Positions 1 to 6,678 of a stretch of 40,409 nt of DNA are shown here, piece by piece. The stretch is from Acidimicrobiales bacterium. GTDB taxonomy: Bacteria; Actinomycetota; Acidimicrobiia; Acidimicrobiales; Iamiaceae. The notes beneath the pieces were generated by a model that was not told where the DNA came from, ran no database searches, and was given only the letters and a program-made list of their open reading frames with translations. Positions within the stretch are counted from its first letter, which is position 1; each line of letters starts with the position of its first letter. The stretch covers positions 1 to 40,409 of the forward strand of contig JAUJNP010000008.1 of NCBI GenBank assembly GCA_030448105.1, given 5' to 3'. Position numbers and translations under genes: made by a program.

Positions 1-225
1 CGCACCGCCGCTACAGCCTATCACCCAGGGACCGACACCCACCCGCCACGAGCCCCGCACGACGCGACCGCCCCCCAGCCCTGCGGGCTCCGGGCCCCCG
101 CTGCTCACCGGGCCGACCGGCGTGACTCGCAACACCCCTCGCAACCCGCAACTGAGACCACGATGAGACAGATGGGACCTGCGCAGATGATCCGCCACTC
201 CGCCACAGACGGCGCAGCGCCCATC
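1..225. other. left-edge region without a recognisable gene
   Basis: I find no convincing gene here. Long open frames exist on both strands, but their products are low-complexity Arg/Pro/Gly strings typical of GC-rich shadow frames. On the minus strand there are three close copies of TTGCGRG (complement of 126-132, 138-144 and 145-151). A TAGGCT box lies near the edge, which suggests that a leftward gene starts just outside the window. The frame running in from the ABC-ATPase start at 336 stays open to the edge but loses all family similarity at about position 235. Confidence 0.4.
15..20 (-). promoter_or_regulatory. candidate -10 box TAGGCT for a leftward gene beyond the edge
   Basis: Read on the minus strand the sequence is TAGGCT, which matches the TANNNT boxes seen in front of many genes in this window. 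It lies 14 bases from the left edge. The gene it would serve is not visible. Confidence 0.3.
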
Positions 226-336
226 GGTCGCGCCCACCGCCGTCGCCGTCCCGTACCGCTTGGTGAGGCCGCGAGCCTCCACCGCCGGTCCCGCCCGGCG
301 GGCGGCGAGGGCGCTGGCGGCGCCGGCGTCGGTCAT
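226..336 (-). pseudogene. interrupted 5' end of an ABC transporter ATP-binding gene
   Basis: An ATG at 336 overlaps the stop of the large membrane protein gene in an ATGA junction, the usual coupling arrangement here. The first 35 or so residues end in GLTKRYGTATAV, the characteristic opening strand of ABC ATPases just before the region leading to Walker A. After that the similarity stops. No frame on the minus strand down to the edge shows the expected DGVSL-type strand or a GxxGxGKT Walker A motif, so a one-base frameshift does not rescue it. What I see is therefore a start fragment, either truncated by a rearrangement or joined to unrelated sequence in assembly. The family call rests on this short motif only. 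Confidence 0.45.
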
Positions 337-2507
337 CCTCGGCTCCGGAGCAACAGGCCGGCGGCGGCGGCGGGGACGGCGTCGCGACGCACACCGATGC
401 GCACGTGCACCACGCCTCCCCGCTGGGCGGTGGCCGGCAGCGAGACCACCCGGGCGGGGGCCGACGGGTCGGCGCTGGACGGGCCCACCCGCAGCGGCCC
501 CCACCGGGCGCCTTCCCACCCGTCCACCCGGTCCACCGCGGCCGGGACGACCAGCTCGAAGCGAGAATCGGCCTCGGCCCGGCCGACGGCCGACGGCGGC
601 AGCGTGAAGCGGACGACGGCACCGTCGAGCGGCTCGCCGCCCCGGCTACGCATCGGCGTGGTCGCCGGCCCCCGCAGGAGGTCTCGTCGCACGTCCCAGC
701 CCGAGAGCCGGCCGGCCGCCGGCACCGGCGACCGGGCCATCACCACGGTGCGCCCGCCGGCGCCCTCGCCCACGGGGAGGGGCCCGGCGAGCGGTCCCGT
801 CCAGCCGGCCGCCACCACCGAGCCGGGGGCTCGCAGGTTCGGTCCCGCGGCCTCGAGGGCGGCGCCCCAGAGGGCCAGGTTCACCGGGCCGGTGCCCTCG
901 GTGGCCACCCGCCCGGAGGTGGCCCGGGCGAAGGCCTCCGGCCACACCCGCGCCTCGATGAGGGTGAAGGCGTCGCCCGGGCCGGCTGGCGCGCCGACGT
1001 CGATCCGCCACCGCCGGCTCCCGCCCGCCGGGAGGTCCCCCACCGCCACCGCACGAGGGCCGAGGAACACCACCACCTGCTCGAGGGCAGCCGGTCCGGT
1101 GTTGGCGACCGTGCCCGTCACCGTGCCCGGGTCGTCGTCGGCGGCGGCGTCGGCCCTCACCGCCAACCGGTCGGAAGGGGGTGTCGGACCGCCGGCCTCG
1201 AGCACCCCGAACTGGCCACCCACGAGGGTGACGGCCGCTTCTCTCCCGTCGGTCCGCACATCCACGCCGGGGTCGTCGAACCGTTCACCGCCGGCGGCGG
1301 AGGCCAACCATCCGGCCGGCAGCGCCAGCTCCTGGACGCCTCCGCGGCGTGACAGCACGCCGACGGTGGCGCCGTTCACGGTGGCGCCAGGGGAGAGGAG
1401 CGACCAGCGGGCCACGGCGGTGCGCTCGCCCTCACCCAGGCGCGTACCCGCGATCCAGGCGCCCATCGCCACCACCACGGCCAGCCCGGGCACCACCACC
1501 CACGCCAGTTCCGGGCGCCGACGCCACCGCAACCCGATGAACACCGCCGGTCCGGCCAGCACGATGTAGGCGACGAGGGAGCCGGCCAGCACGGCGAAGG
1601 CCGGCACCCTCAGGCCGGCGTCGACGGTGAGCGACGACGCCACCGGACCCCCGGCGGCCAGCGACGTCGCCACCAGATCGGGGTCGGTGGGCCGGTGGGC
1701 GGGCGTCGGCTCGAGCACGGTCCGCCATCCCCCGGCGGCCAGCAGGCCACCGGTGACGCGCACCTCGCCGAGCCCGGCCGGTGCCCGCGCCCCGGCCGTC
1801 GCCGGCCGCCACGCGAGCGGAAGGGCGCCGGGTGCCTGGGCCGCGTCGATCAGCAGGCGCCCTCCGCCCGCGACCCACGCCCAGAGCGCCAGCCGGGCGG
1901 CCGGTGCCAGCCGGTCGATGTCGGCTCCGGTGGCGGCCACCGTGGCCAGTGGGCCGAGCACCCCCGGCCGGCCCACCACGCCGAGGTCGAGGTCCACCAG
2001 CGAGGCCGAGCCCACCGCCACCGCCAACGGGAACGGGCCCCGCGGTCGCGGGGCGCGGGCCAGCCCGGGCAGGACTCCGACCAGCTCGGCGTCGCCGACC
2101 GCGGTGATGGTGGTGCGACCGGCAGCCTCCGTGCTCCCGTGGCGGCGCAACCGGGCTCGCACGACGAGGCGGTCCAGGTCGTCGGGGGCGGTGACGCCGA
2201 GGGCAGTGACGGTGCGCCCCTCGCCGACCTGGGCCGTGGTGGTGGTGACCGCGCCGGTGCCACTGCGCACCACCACCTCCACGGCGGCGCCGTCGCCGCC
2301 GTCGGGCACCGTGACCCGCACGGGCATGGTCCGGCCCGGGCGGAAGCGTCCGCTCCACCCCGCTTCCACCGAGAGCCGGTCGGGCGCCGCCCCGGTGGGC
2401 ACCGCCACCAGGAGGAGAGCGGCGACGACGGCCACCATCCCCAGCGAGGCCGGCGCGATCCACCACCTGCGCGGTGGTCCATCCCGCCAGCCTCGGGAGC
2501 GGCTCAC
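333..2507 (-). CDS. large membrane-anchored protein with extracytoplasmic domains, function unknown
   Basis: This is a 724-residue protein. The GTG start at 2507 overlaps the xseB stop in a GTGA junction, so it is probably translated coupled to xseB. An Arg-rich start and a hydrophobic segment (residues about 18-40) act as signal anchor. A long extracytoplasmic part follows, beta-rich at first, with a stretch around residues 175-260 (LWAWVAGGGRLLIDAA) resembling the glutamine-amidotransferase-like fold of DUF4350-type membrane proteins. Two further membrane segments lie at about 297-325 and 335-358. The C-terminal third is again beta-rich and includes a CARDB-like stretch (VANTGPAALEQVVVFLG). 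I do not recognise a named family. The ABC-ATPase start directly downstream suggests it was once part of a transport or envelope operon. Confidence 0.75.
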   Translation of the reverse strand: MSRSRGWRDGPPRRWWIAPASLGMVAVVAALLLVAVPTGAAPDRLSVEAGWSGRFRPGRTMPVRVTVPDGGDGAAVEVVVRSGTGAVTTTTAQVGEGRTVTALGVTAPDDLDRLVVRARLRRHGSTEAAGRTTITAVGDAELVGVLPGLARAPRPRGPFPLAVAVGSASLVDLDLGVVGRPGVLGPLATVAATGADIDRLAPAARLALWAWVAGGGRLLIDAAQAPGALPLAWRPATAGARAPAGLGEVRVTGGLLAAGGWRTVLEPTPAHRPTDPDLVATSLAAGGPVASSLTVDAGLRVPAFAVLAGSLVAYIVLAGPAVFIGLRWRRRPELAWVVVPGLAVVVAMGAWIAGTRLGEGERTAVARWSLLSPGATVNGATVGVLSRRGGVQELALPAGWLASAAGGERFDDPGVDVRTDGREAAVTLVGGQFGVLEAGGPTPPSDRLAVRADAAADDDPGTVTGTVANTGPAALEQVVVFLGPRAVAVGDLPAGGSRRWRIDVGAPAGPGDAFTLIEARVWPEAFARATSGRVATEGTGPVNLALWGAALEAAGPNLRAPGSVVAAGWTGPLAGPLPVGEGAGGRTVVMARSPVPAAGRLSGWDVRRDLLRGPATTPMRSRGGEPLDGAVVRFTLPPSAVGRAEADSRFELVVPAAVDRVDGWEGARWGPLRVGPSSADPSAPARVVSLPATAQRGGVVHVRIGVRRDAVPAAAAGLLLRSRG

Positions 2508-2740
2508 CCGGCGTCGAGGTCGCGCACGATCGACGTGACCTCCATGCGGGCGGCGCCGATGCGCTCCCGGCACCAGCCGATGAGCTGGGCGGCCCGGGCC
2601 ACCTTGGTCCCCAGCTCGTCGACGTCGAGGTCGTCGCCTTCGAGCTCGGCCAGGATGCGGTCGAGCTCGGCCATGGCGTCGACGTAGCGCAACCCGCTCT
2701 CTCCGGGGTCCGGCCGATCCGCCCCGGGGGCGGCGGTCAC
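2504..2740 (-). CDS. xseB: exodeoxyribonuclease VII small subunit
   Basis: This 78-residue protein is the small subunit of exonuclease VII, which degrades single-stranded DNA to oligonucleotides together with XseA. The helical segment MAELDRILAELEGDDLDVDELGTK with the following AAQLIGWCRERI is the family core, although this copy is divergent and has a non-conserved 22-residue lead. The GTG at 2740 overlaps the xseA stop (GTGA), and position directly after xseA supports both the name and the start. An internal ATG at residue 23 is an alternative start that would leave a 56-residue protein closer to the family minimum. Confidence 0.8.
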   Translation of the reverse strand: MTAAPGADRPDPGESGLRYVDAMAELDRILAELEGDDLDVDELGTKVARAAQLIGWCRERIGAARMEVTSIVRDLDAG

Positions 2741-3969
2741 CCGGTGACCCGGCTGCGCACGGTCCCCCCGGCCAGGGTGGTCACCAGGTCGTCGTCGGCG
2801 GTCACGTCGTGGGGGACGCGCACCAGGGTGCCGTCGGCCCGCCGGGTGATCGACCATCCCCGGGCCAGGGCCAGGGCGGGGTCGAACGCCCTAGCCCGAG
2901 CGGCGCTGGCGGCCAGCCGGCGCTCGGCGTCGTCCAGGGCCCGGGCCGGCTCGCGGCGGAGGCGGCGCTCGGCCCCGGTGAGGGCGTGCTCGCCACCGGC
3001 CAGCCCCACCACGGTGGCCTGGGCGGCGCGGGTGGCGGTCCGGCGCAGCCGGTCCTCGGCGCCGGCCAGCCGCTCGGCGGCCTTGCCGGTGATGGCGGCC
3101 CACCTGGCCTCGGCCTCCTCCATGGCCAGCGCCACCTGGGACACCAGGCCGGCGGCGCAGGCGGTGGGGGTCTTGTACGCGGTGTGGGCCACCTCGTCGG
3201 CCACGCTGCGGTCGACCTCGTGGCCGATGCCGGTGAGGACCGGGACCGGCGCCAGGGCCACGGCCCGGGCGATGGCCTCGCCGTCGAAGGAGCCGAGCTC
3301 GGTGCGCGAGCCGCCGCCGCGGACGAGGGCCACCACCTCGGCACCGGCGGCCACGACCGCGCCGATGGCCGCGGCCACGGAGCGCCCGGCGTCGAGCCCT
3401 GATGTGCGGGCGTCGGCCACGAGGACCCGGAAGCCGTAGCCGGCCACCTCGAGCTCGTGCAGGAAGTCGGCGGCGGCGGCGCTTCCGACGCTGGTGACCA
3501 GGCCGACCCGCAGCGGCAGCACCGGCAGCGCCCGCGTGCGGTTCCGGCCGAGCAGGCCGTCGCGCCGCAGGTCGCCCAGGAGGCGATCGCGGTCCTCGAC
3601 CAGCCGGCCGAGCGTGTAGGTGGGGTCGATGCCGTTCATGCGCATCTGCAGCTGGCCGCGTGGTGTGTACCAGGTGAGGCGGCCCCGGATCCGCACCTCC
3701 ACGCCCTCGTCGATGCGGCCGGCGCCGGCCGCCTTCATCACCGTGTTGACGGCGGGCTTCTCCCCCGCCAGCAACGCCACCGGCACGAGAGCGATCGGGT
3801 TGGCCCCGAGCGGCCCCGGCTCGGCCAGGTCGAAGTACACGTGGCCCTTGGCCGATCGGGACAGGTTGCGGATCTGGCCCCGCACCCAGGCGTCGCCGGG
3901 GAAGGCCTGGGCCACGACCCGGCCGAGGACGCCGGCCAGCTCGGCCACCCCGAAGGTGCGCTCGTCCAC
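2737..3969 (-). CDS. xseA: exodeoxyribonuclease VII large subunit
   Basis: This is the 410-residue catalytic subunit of exonuclease VII, acting on single-stranded DNA in repair. The N-terminal OB-fold shows VRGQIRNLSRSAKGHVYFDL. The catalytic part carries GLVTSVGSAAAADFL, the glycine-rich VALVRGGGSRTELGSFD and the family signature GIGHEVDRSVADEVAHTAYKTPTA. A long coiled coil rich in Glu/Arg follows, then a short C-terminal domain. Length fits the family. I choose the GTG at 3969 because a TACGCT box sits 8 bases upstream. An ATG at 4017 would add 16 residues but would overlap the divergent alpha-galactosidase start. It is the first gene of an xseA-xseB-membrane-protein operon with 4-base overlaps. 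Confidence 0.95.
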   Translation of the reverse strand: MDERTFGVAELAGVLGRVVAQAFPGDAWVRGQIRNLSRSAKGHVYFDLAEPGPLGANPIALVPVALLAGEKPAVNTVMKAAGAGRIDEGVEVRIRGRLTWYTPRGQLQMRMNGIDPTYTLGRLVEDRDRLLGDLRRDGLLGRNRTRALPVLPLRVGLVTSVGSAAAADFLHELEVAGYGFRVLVADARTSGLDAGRSVAAAIGAVVAAGAEVVALVRGGGSRTELGSFDGEAIARAVALAPVPVLTGIGHEVDRSVADEVAHTAYKTPTACAAGLVSQVALAMEEAEARWAAITGKAAERLAGAEDRLRRTATRAAQATVVGLAGGEHALTGAERRLRREPARALDDAERRLAASAARARAFDPALALARGWSITRRADGTLVRVPHDVTADDDLVTTLAGGTVRSRVTG

Positions 3970-3977
3970 GGTGGCCG

Positions 3978-4007
3978 AGCGTACGCGGCGGGCCACCTCG
4001 CTAGCGT
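3978..4007. promoter_or_regulatory. back-to-back -10 boxes for xseA (-) and the alpha-galactosidase (+)
   Basis: On the minus strand TACGCT (3978-3983) lies 8 bases before the xseA GTG. On the plus strand TAGCGT (4002-4007) lies 8 bases before the alpha-galactosidase ATG. Both spacings imply a transcript starting at or next to the start codon, that is, leaderless mRNA. No Shine-Dalgarno sequence is seen for either gene. Confidence 0.5.
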
Positions 4008-4015
4008 CCGGGCCC

Positions 4016-5752
4016 ATGCGGCTCGACCTCGTCCGTGTCGACGTGGGCCACGCCGACGGGCGCGCCAGCGCTCCCGTGGCCGGCCCGGGCGTGGCCCGGG
4101 TGGGTCCGGTGGAGGTCACGGTCGAGCCCGCGGCCGACGGCTCCCGTGTCGTCTGGGCGGCGGCCAACCGGGGCGACGCCCCGGTCGACGTGCGTTCGGT
4201 CCGCCTGGTGTTCCGCCTCGAGGGTGCTGGGGGACCGGTGCGCATGTTCCGCAACGGGTACCAGTCGTGGTCGCCGTCGGGGGTGGCCATCCTGGGGGTC
4301 GACGTCGATCCCTCCCTGGCCGGTCCGGTGCCCCGGCTGGTGCGCTCCACCCACCACGCCGACGAGGAGCCGGCCCGCCCGGGCGAGCTGCGCTCCGAGC
4401 AGGTGACGGTGCTGGCCGACGACGGACGCGAGCGGCTGCTCGTGGGGTTCGAGGGCGGGCGCCTGCACGACGGCACCCTGCGCCTCCATTCCGGGGAGGG
4501 GGGCATCGAGCTGGCCGCCGAGGCCTTCCTGGGCGGGGCCCGCCTCGCCGCCGGTGAGCAGCGGGCGCTGCACCCCGTCGCGACTTCGGCAGGCCCCGAC
4601 CACAGTCTCTTGCTCGAGGCGTGGGCCGCCCGCTACGGCGAGGTGGAGGGCGCCCGGGTCGACGCCCACTACCAGGTGGGCTGGTGCTCGTGGTACCACT
4701 ACTTCGGTTACGTCACCGAGGGGGACCTGCGCGACAACCTGGCCCGGGCGGCCGACTGGCCCTTCGAGGTGTTCCAGCTCGACGACGGCTACCAGCCCAC
4801 CATCGGCGACTGGCTCGGCACCAACGACAAGTTCGGTTCCGACCTCGACCAGCTCGCCGGCGCCATCGTCGCCGCCGGGCGCCGGCCCGGGATCTGGTTA
4901 GCGCCCTTCCTGGCCCGCCCCGACGCCACCGTGGCCACCAGCACTCCCGAGTGGATCGCCCGCTACCGCGACGGCACCAAGCCGCTGGTGGGGATGTGGC
5001 ACCCGGTCTGGGGCGGGGAGACGCTCACCCTCGACACCTCCAACCCCGAGGTCCAGGCCTACCTCGAGGTCGTGGCGAGCGACCTGGTCCAGGCCGGCTT
5101 CACCTACCTGAAGCTCGACTTCACTTACGCGCCCGCGGCCGACGGCGTCTACTCCGACCCGGCCATGACCCCCGCGGAGCGGGTGCGTGCCGGCTTCGAG
5201 GCCATCCGGCGGGGCGCCGGCGACGACGCCTTCCTCCTCGGGTGCGGCGCCCCCCTCGGCGCGGTGGTGGGCGTGGTCGACGGCATGCGCATCGGCGCCG
5301 ACGTGGCCCCGTGGTGGCATCCCGAAGAGGGGGCCCTTGGGCGCGGCGGCTACTCGGCCGGCGAGCCGGCCACGGTGAACGCGTGGCAGAACACTTTGGC
5401 CCGGTCGTTCATGCACCGCCGGCTCTGGCTCAACGACCCGGACTGCCTGATGTTGCGCCTCACCGACACCCGGATGGGACCCGATGCCGTGCGAGCCTGG
5501 GCCGCGGCGGTGGGCGTGTCGGGCGGGATGGCGCTGGTTTCCGACGACCTGGCGCTGCTCGACGCCGAGGCACGGGCCCTCCTGGACGACGTGGTCGAGC
5601 TGGGCCGGGCCAGCGACACCGCGGCCATCGCCGGCCCGCCGGCGCGCTGCGGGGACCTCCTCGACGCGCCGGTGCCGGGCCGCCTCTCGGCGTCCGGTGC
5701 CGAGCTGGTCGCCGACCCGTCGGTGCCGACCTCAGAGCTGCGCCGCCGCTAG
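4016..5752 (+). CDS. alpha-galactosidase, glycoside hydrolase family 36
   Basis: This 578-residue protein should hydrolyse terminal alpha-galactosides (raffinose or melibiose type), probably in the cytoplasm since no signal peptide is seen. The N-terminal half is the beta-supersandwich (FRNGYQSWSPSG at about residue 77). The (beta/alpha)8 barrel starts with WCSWYHYFGYVTEGDL and EVFQLDDGYQPTIGDW. The nucleophile is D368 in YLKLDF and the acid/base is D429 in RIGADVAPWW, both as expected for clan GH-D. It is shorter than the roughly 700 residues of many bacterial members, closer to compact archaeal and actinobacterial forms. Exact sugar specificity cannot be read from sequence. It is monocistronic and its 3' end overlaps the convergent lipoprotein gene by 4 bases. 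Confidence 0.88.
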   Translation: MRLDLVRVDVGHADGRASAPVAGPGVARVGPVEVTVEPAADGSRVVWAAANRGDAPVDVRSVRLVFRLEGAGGPVRMFRNGYQSWSPSGVAILGVDVDPSLAGPVPRLVRSTHHADEEPARPGELRSEQVTVLADDGRERLLVGFEGGRLHDGTLRLHSGEGGIELAAEAFLGGARLAAGEQRALHPVATSAGPDHSLLLEAWAARYGEVEGARVDAHYQVGWCSWYHYFGYVTEGDLRDNLARAADWPFEVFQLDDGYQPTIGDWLGTNDKFGSDLDQLAGAIVAAGRRPGIWLAPFLARPDATVATSTPEWIARYRDGTKPLVGMWHPVWGGETLTLDTSNPEVQAYLEVVASDLVQAGFTYLKLDFTYAPAADGVYSDPAMTPAERVRAGFEAIRRGAGDDAFLLGCGAPLGAVVGVVDGMRIGADVAPWWHPEEGALGRGGYSAGEPATVNAWQNTLARSFMHRRLWLNDPDCLMLRLTDTRMGPDAVRAWAAAVGVSGGMALVSDDLALLDAEARALLDDVVELGRASDTAAIAGPPARCGDLLDAPVPGRLSASGAELVADPSVPTSELRRR

Positions 5753-6345
5753 TCGGCGGCGTCGATGACGTCGACGACGCGGAACCCGGCGGACGCGGAG
5801 CGCCGCACCCGGAAGGCGAGGAACCCGCCCTCGTAGCCGTAGGGGCAGGCCCAGATGTCGCCGTCCTGCCGGCAGCCGTGGAACTCCATGTCGGGCCCCG
5901 TGAAGGGCCGGGCGAAGATGGCGTCGACCGCCTTGGGCTCGGCCACCCCGGCCGCCGCCGCCCGGTCGCCGCCCTTCCACGCCAGGTAGAGGCTCTGGGC
6001 GGCGGCCTCGGGAGTGGGCGCGCCGGGGGCAGCGCCGACGGTGGTGGACGACCGCGGCGCGGTGGTGCCCGGCCCGGTGGTGCCAGGGCCGGCCGTGGTC
6101 GACGGTGCCGTGGTGATGGTCGTGGTCGCCGTGGTCGCCGTGGTCGCCGTGGTGGTGGTCGTGGTGGTGGTCGTGGCCGTCGTGCTCGTCGTCCTCGTGG
6201 TGCTGGTCGTGGTGGACGACGGCGAGGGCGTGGTGGTGGAGGACCGGGGGGCGGCGTCGTCGGGGTCGTCGTCTCCGCAGCCCGGTGCGACCAGGAGCAG
6301 GAGCACGAACAGCAGGAGGGCGGCCGGGGCCGGGAGGCGGCGCAT
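5749..6345 (-). CDS. secreted lipoprotein with a Thr/Ser-rich linker
   Basis: This is a 198-residue lipoprotein. The signal peptide ends in the lipobox LVAPGC with Cys23 as the lipidated residue, followed by an acidic tether GDDDPDD. Residues about 32-110 are almost only Thr, Ser, Pro and Ala, a flexible wall-spanning linker. A small C-terminal domain of about 80 residues starts at PTPEAAAQSLYLAWKGGDR, reads like a compact alpha+beta fold, and holds a Cys pair (FHGCRQDGDIWACPYGY) that probably forms a disulfide. I do not recognise the domain; related arrangements occur as orphan actinobacterial lipoproteins. The ATG at 6345 is chosen over upstream starts because the signal peptide begins there and a TACCGT box lies 8 bases upstream. 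Confidence 0.75.
   Translation of the reverse strand: MRRLPAPAALLLFVLLLLVAPGCGDDDPDDAAPRSSTTTPSPSSTTTSTTRTTSTTATTTTTTTTTATTATTATTTITTAPSTTAGPGTTGPGTTAPRSSTTVGAAPGAPTPEAAAQSLYLAWKGGDRAAAAGVAEPKAVDAIFARPFTGPDMEFHGCRQDGDIWACPYGYEGGFLAFRVRRSASAGFRVVDVIDAAD
6113..6230. repeat. simple repeats encoding the Thr-rich linker of the lipoprotein
   Basis: The stretch is built from GTGGTC-type triplet pairs (plus strand), including three tandem copies of GTGGTCGCC at 6122-6148. All of it lies inside the lipoprotein reading frame and encodes Thr-Thr/Ala runs. All units are multiples of three, so length change would alter linker length without shifting the frame. Confidence 0.7.
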
Positions 6346-6353
6346 CAGCTGAG

Positions 6354-6359
6354 ACGGTA
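6354..6359 (-). promoter_or_regulatory. -10 box TACCGT for the Thr-rich lipoprotein
   Basis: The minus-strand hexamer TACCGT lies 8 bases before the ATG at 6345. It matches the leaderless pattern seen elsewhere in the window. Confidence 0.4.
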
Positions 6360-6371
6360 CCGGCCGGTGGG

Positions 6372-6653
6372 CTAGGAACGGAGGAGGCGGGCGACGGCTT
6401 CGACCGCCTCCTGCACCTTCTCGTCCCCGGTGTCGCGCCCGCTGGCGGCCGCCTCCATCACGCAGTGGCGCACGTGCTCGTCGAGCAGGCCGAGGCCCAC
6501 CTTCTGCAGCGCCTTGGTGACCGAGGCGATCTGGGTGAGCACGTCGATGCAATAGTCGTCCTCGTCGATCATCCGTTGCAGGCCCCGCACCTGCCCTTCG
6601 ATGCGCCGCAGGCGGGTGAGGTGGTCGTCCTTGTTGTCGCTGTAGCCACGCAT
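6372..6653 (-). CDS. csoR: copper-sensing transcriptional repressor, CsoR family
   Basis: This 93-residue all-helical repressor binds Cu(I) and then leaves its operator. The family core is clear: [19 protein letters not shown], then YCIDVLTQI and DEHVRHCV. The three Cu(I) ligands are C35, H60 and C64, one residue off the C36-H61-C65 set of the Mycobacterium tuberculosis protein. That C-H-C pattern favours copper over the formaldehyde (FrmR) or nickel (RcnR) branches. The ATG at 6653 starts only 25 bases from the divergent copA start, so one operator between them can control both genes. A longer frame upstream runs into copA and has no family similarity. Confidence 0.92.
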   Translation of the reverse strand: MRGYSDNKDDHLTRLRRIEGQVRGLQRMIDEDDYCIDVLTQIASVTKALQKVGLGLLDEHVRHCVMEAAASGRDTGDEKVQEAVEAVARLLRS

Positions 6654-6678
6654 AGGGTCGGGGGGTATCCTACACCGC
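6654..6678. promoter_or_regulatory. csoR/copA divergent regulatory region, candidate CsoR operator
   Basis: The whole space between the two start codons is 25 bases. It holds ATAGGGTCGGGGGGTATCC, a G-run flanked by AT-rich ends, which recalls the G-tract operators described for CsoR proteins. TATCCT at 6666-6671 lies 7 bases before the copA ATG and would be the -10 box of a leaderless transcript, so a repressor bound to the G-tract would cover it. Placement is seen in the sequence; operator function is inferred. Confidence 0.55.

Noticed and set aside
126..151. Three TTGCGRG copies as DnaA boxes or an attachment site
   Set aside because: They do not match the DnaA box consensus, there is no integrase or replication gene next to them, and three short copies are too few to claim a function.
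163..1569. Long plus-strand open frame opposite the large membrane protein gene
   Set aside because: Arg/Pro/Ser-rich product without any domain; it is the shadow of the minus-strand gene in GC-rich DNA. The minus frame has membrane helices, coupling to xseB and coherent domains.
6122..6148. Tandem repeats that look like a small CRISPR or satellite
   Set aside because: The units are contiguous without spacers, in frame, and code for a Thr/Ala linker.
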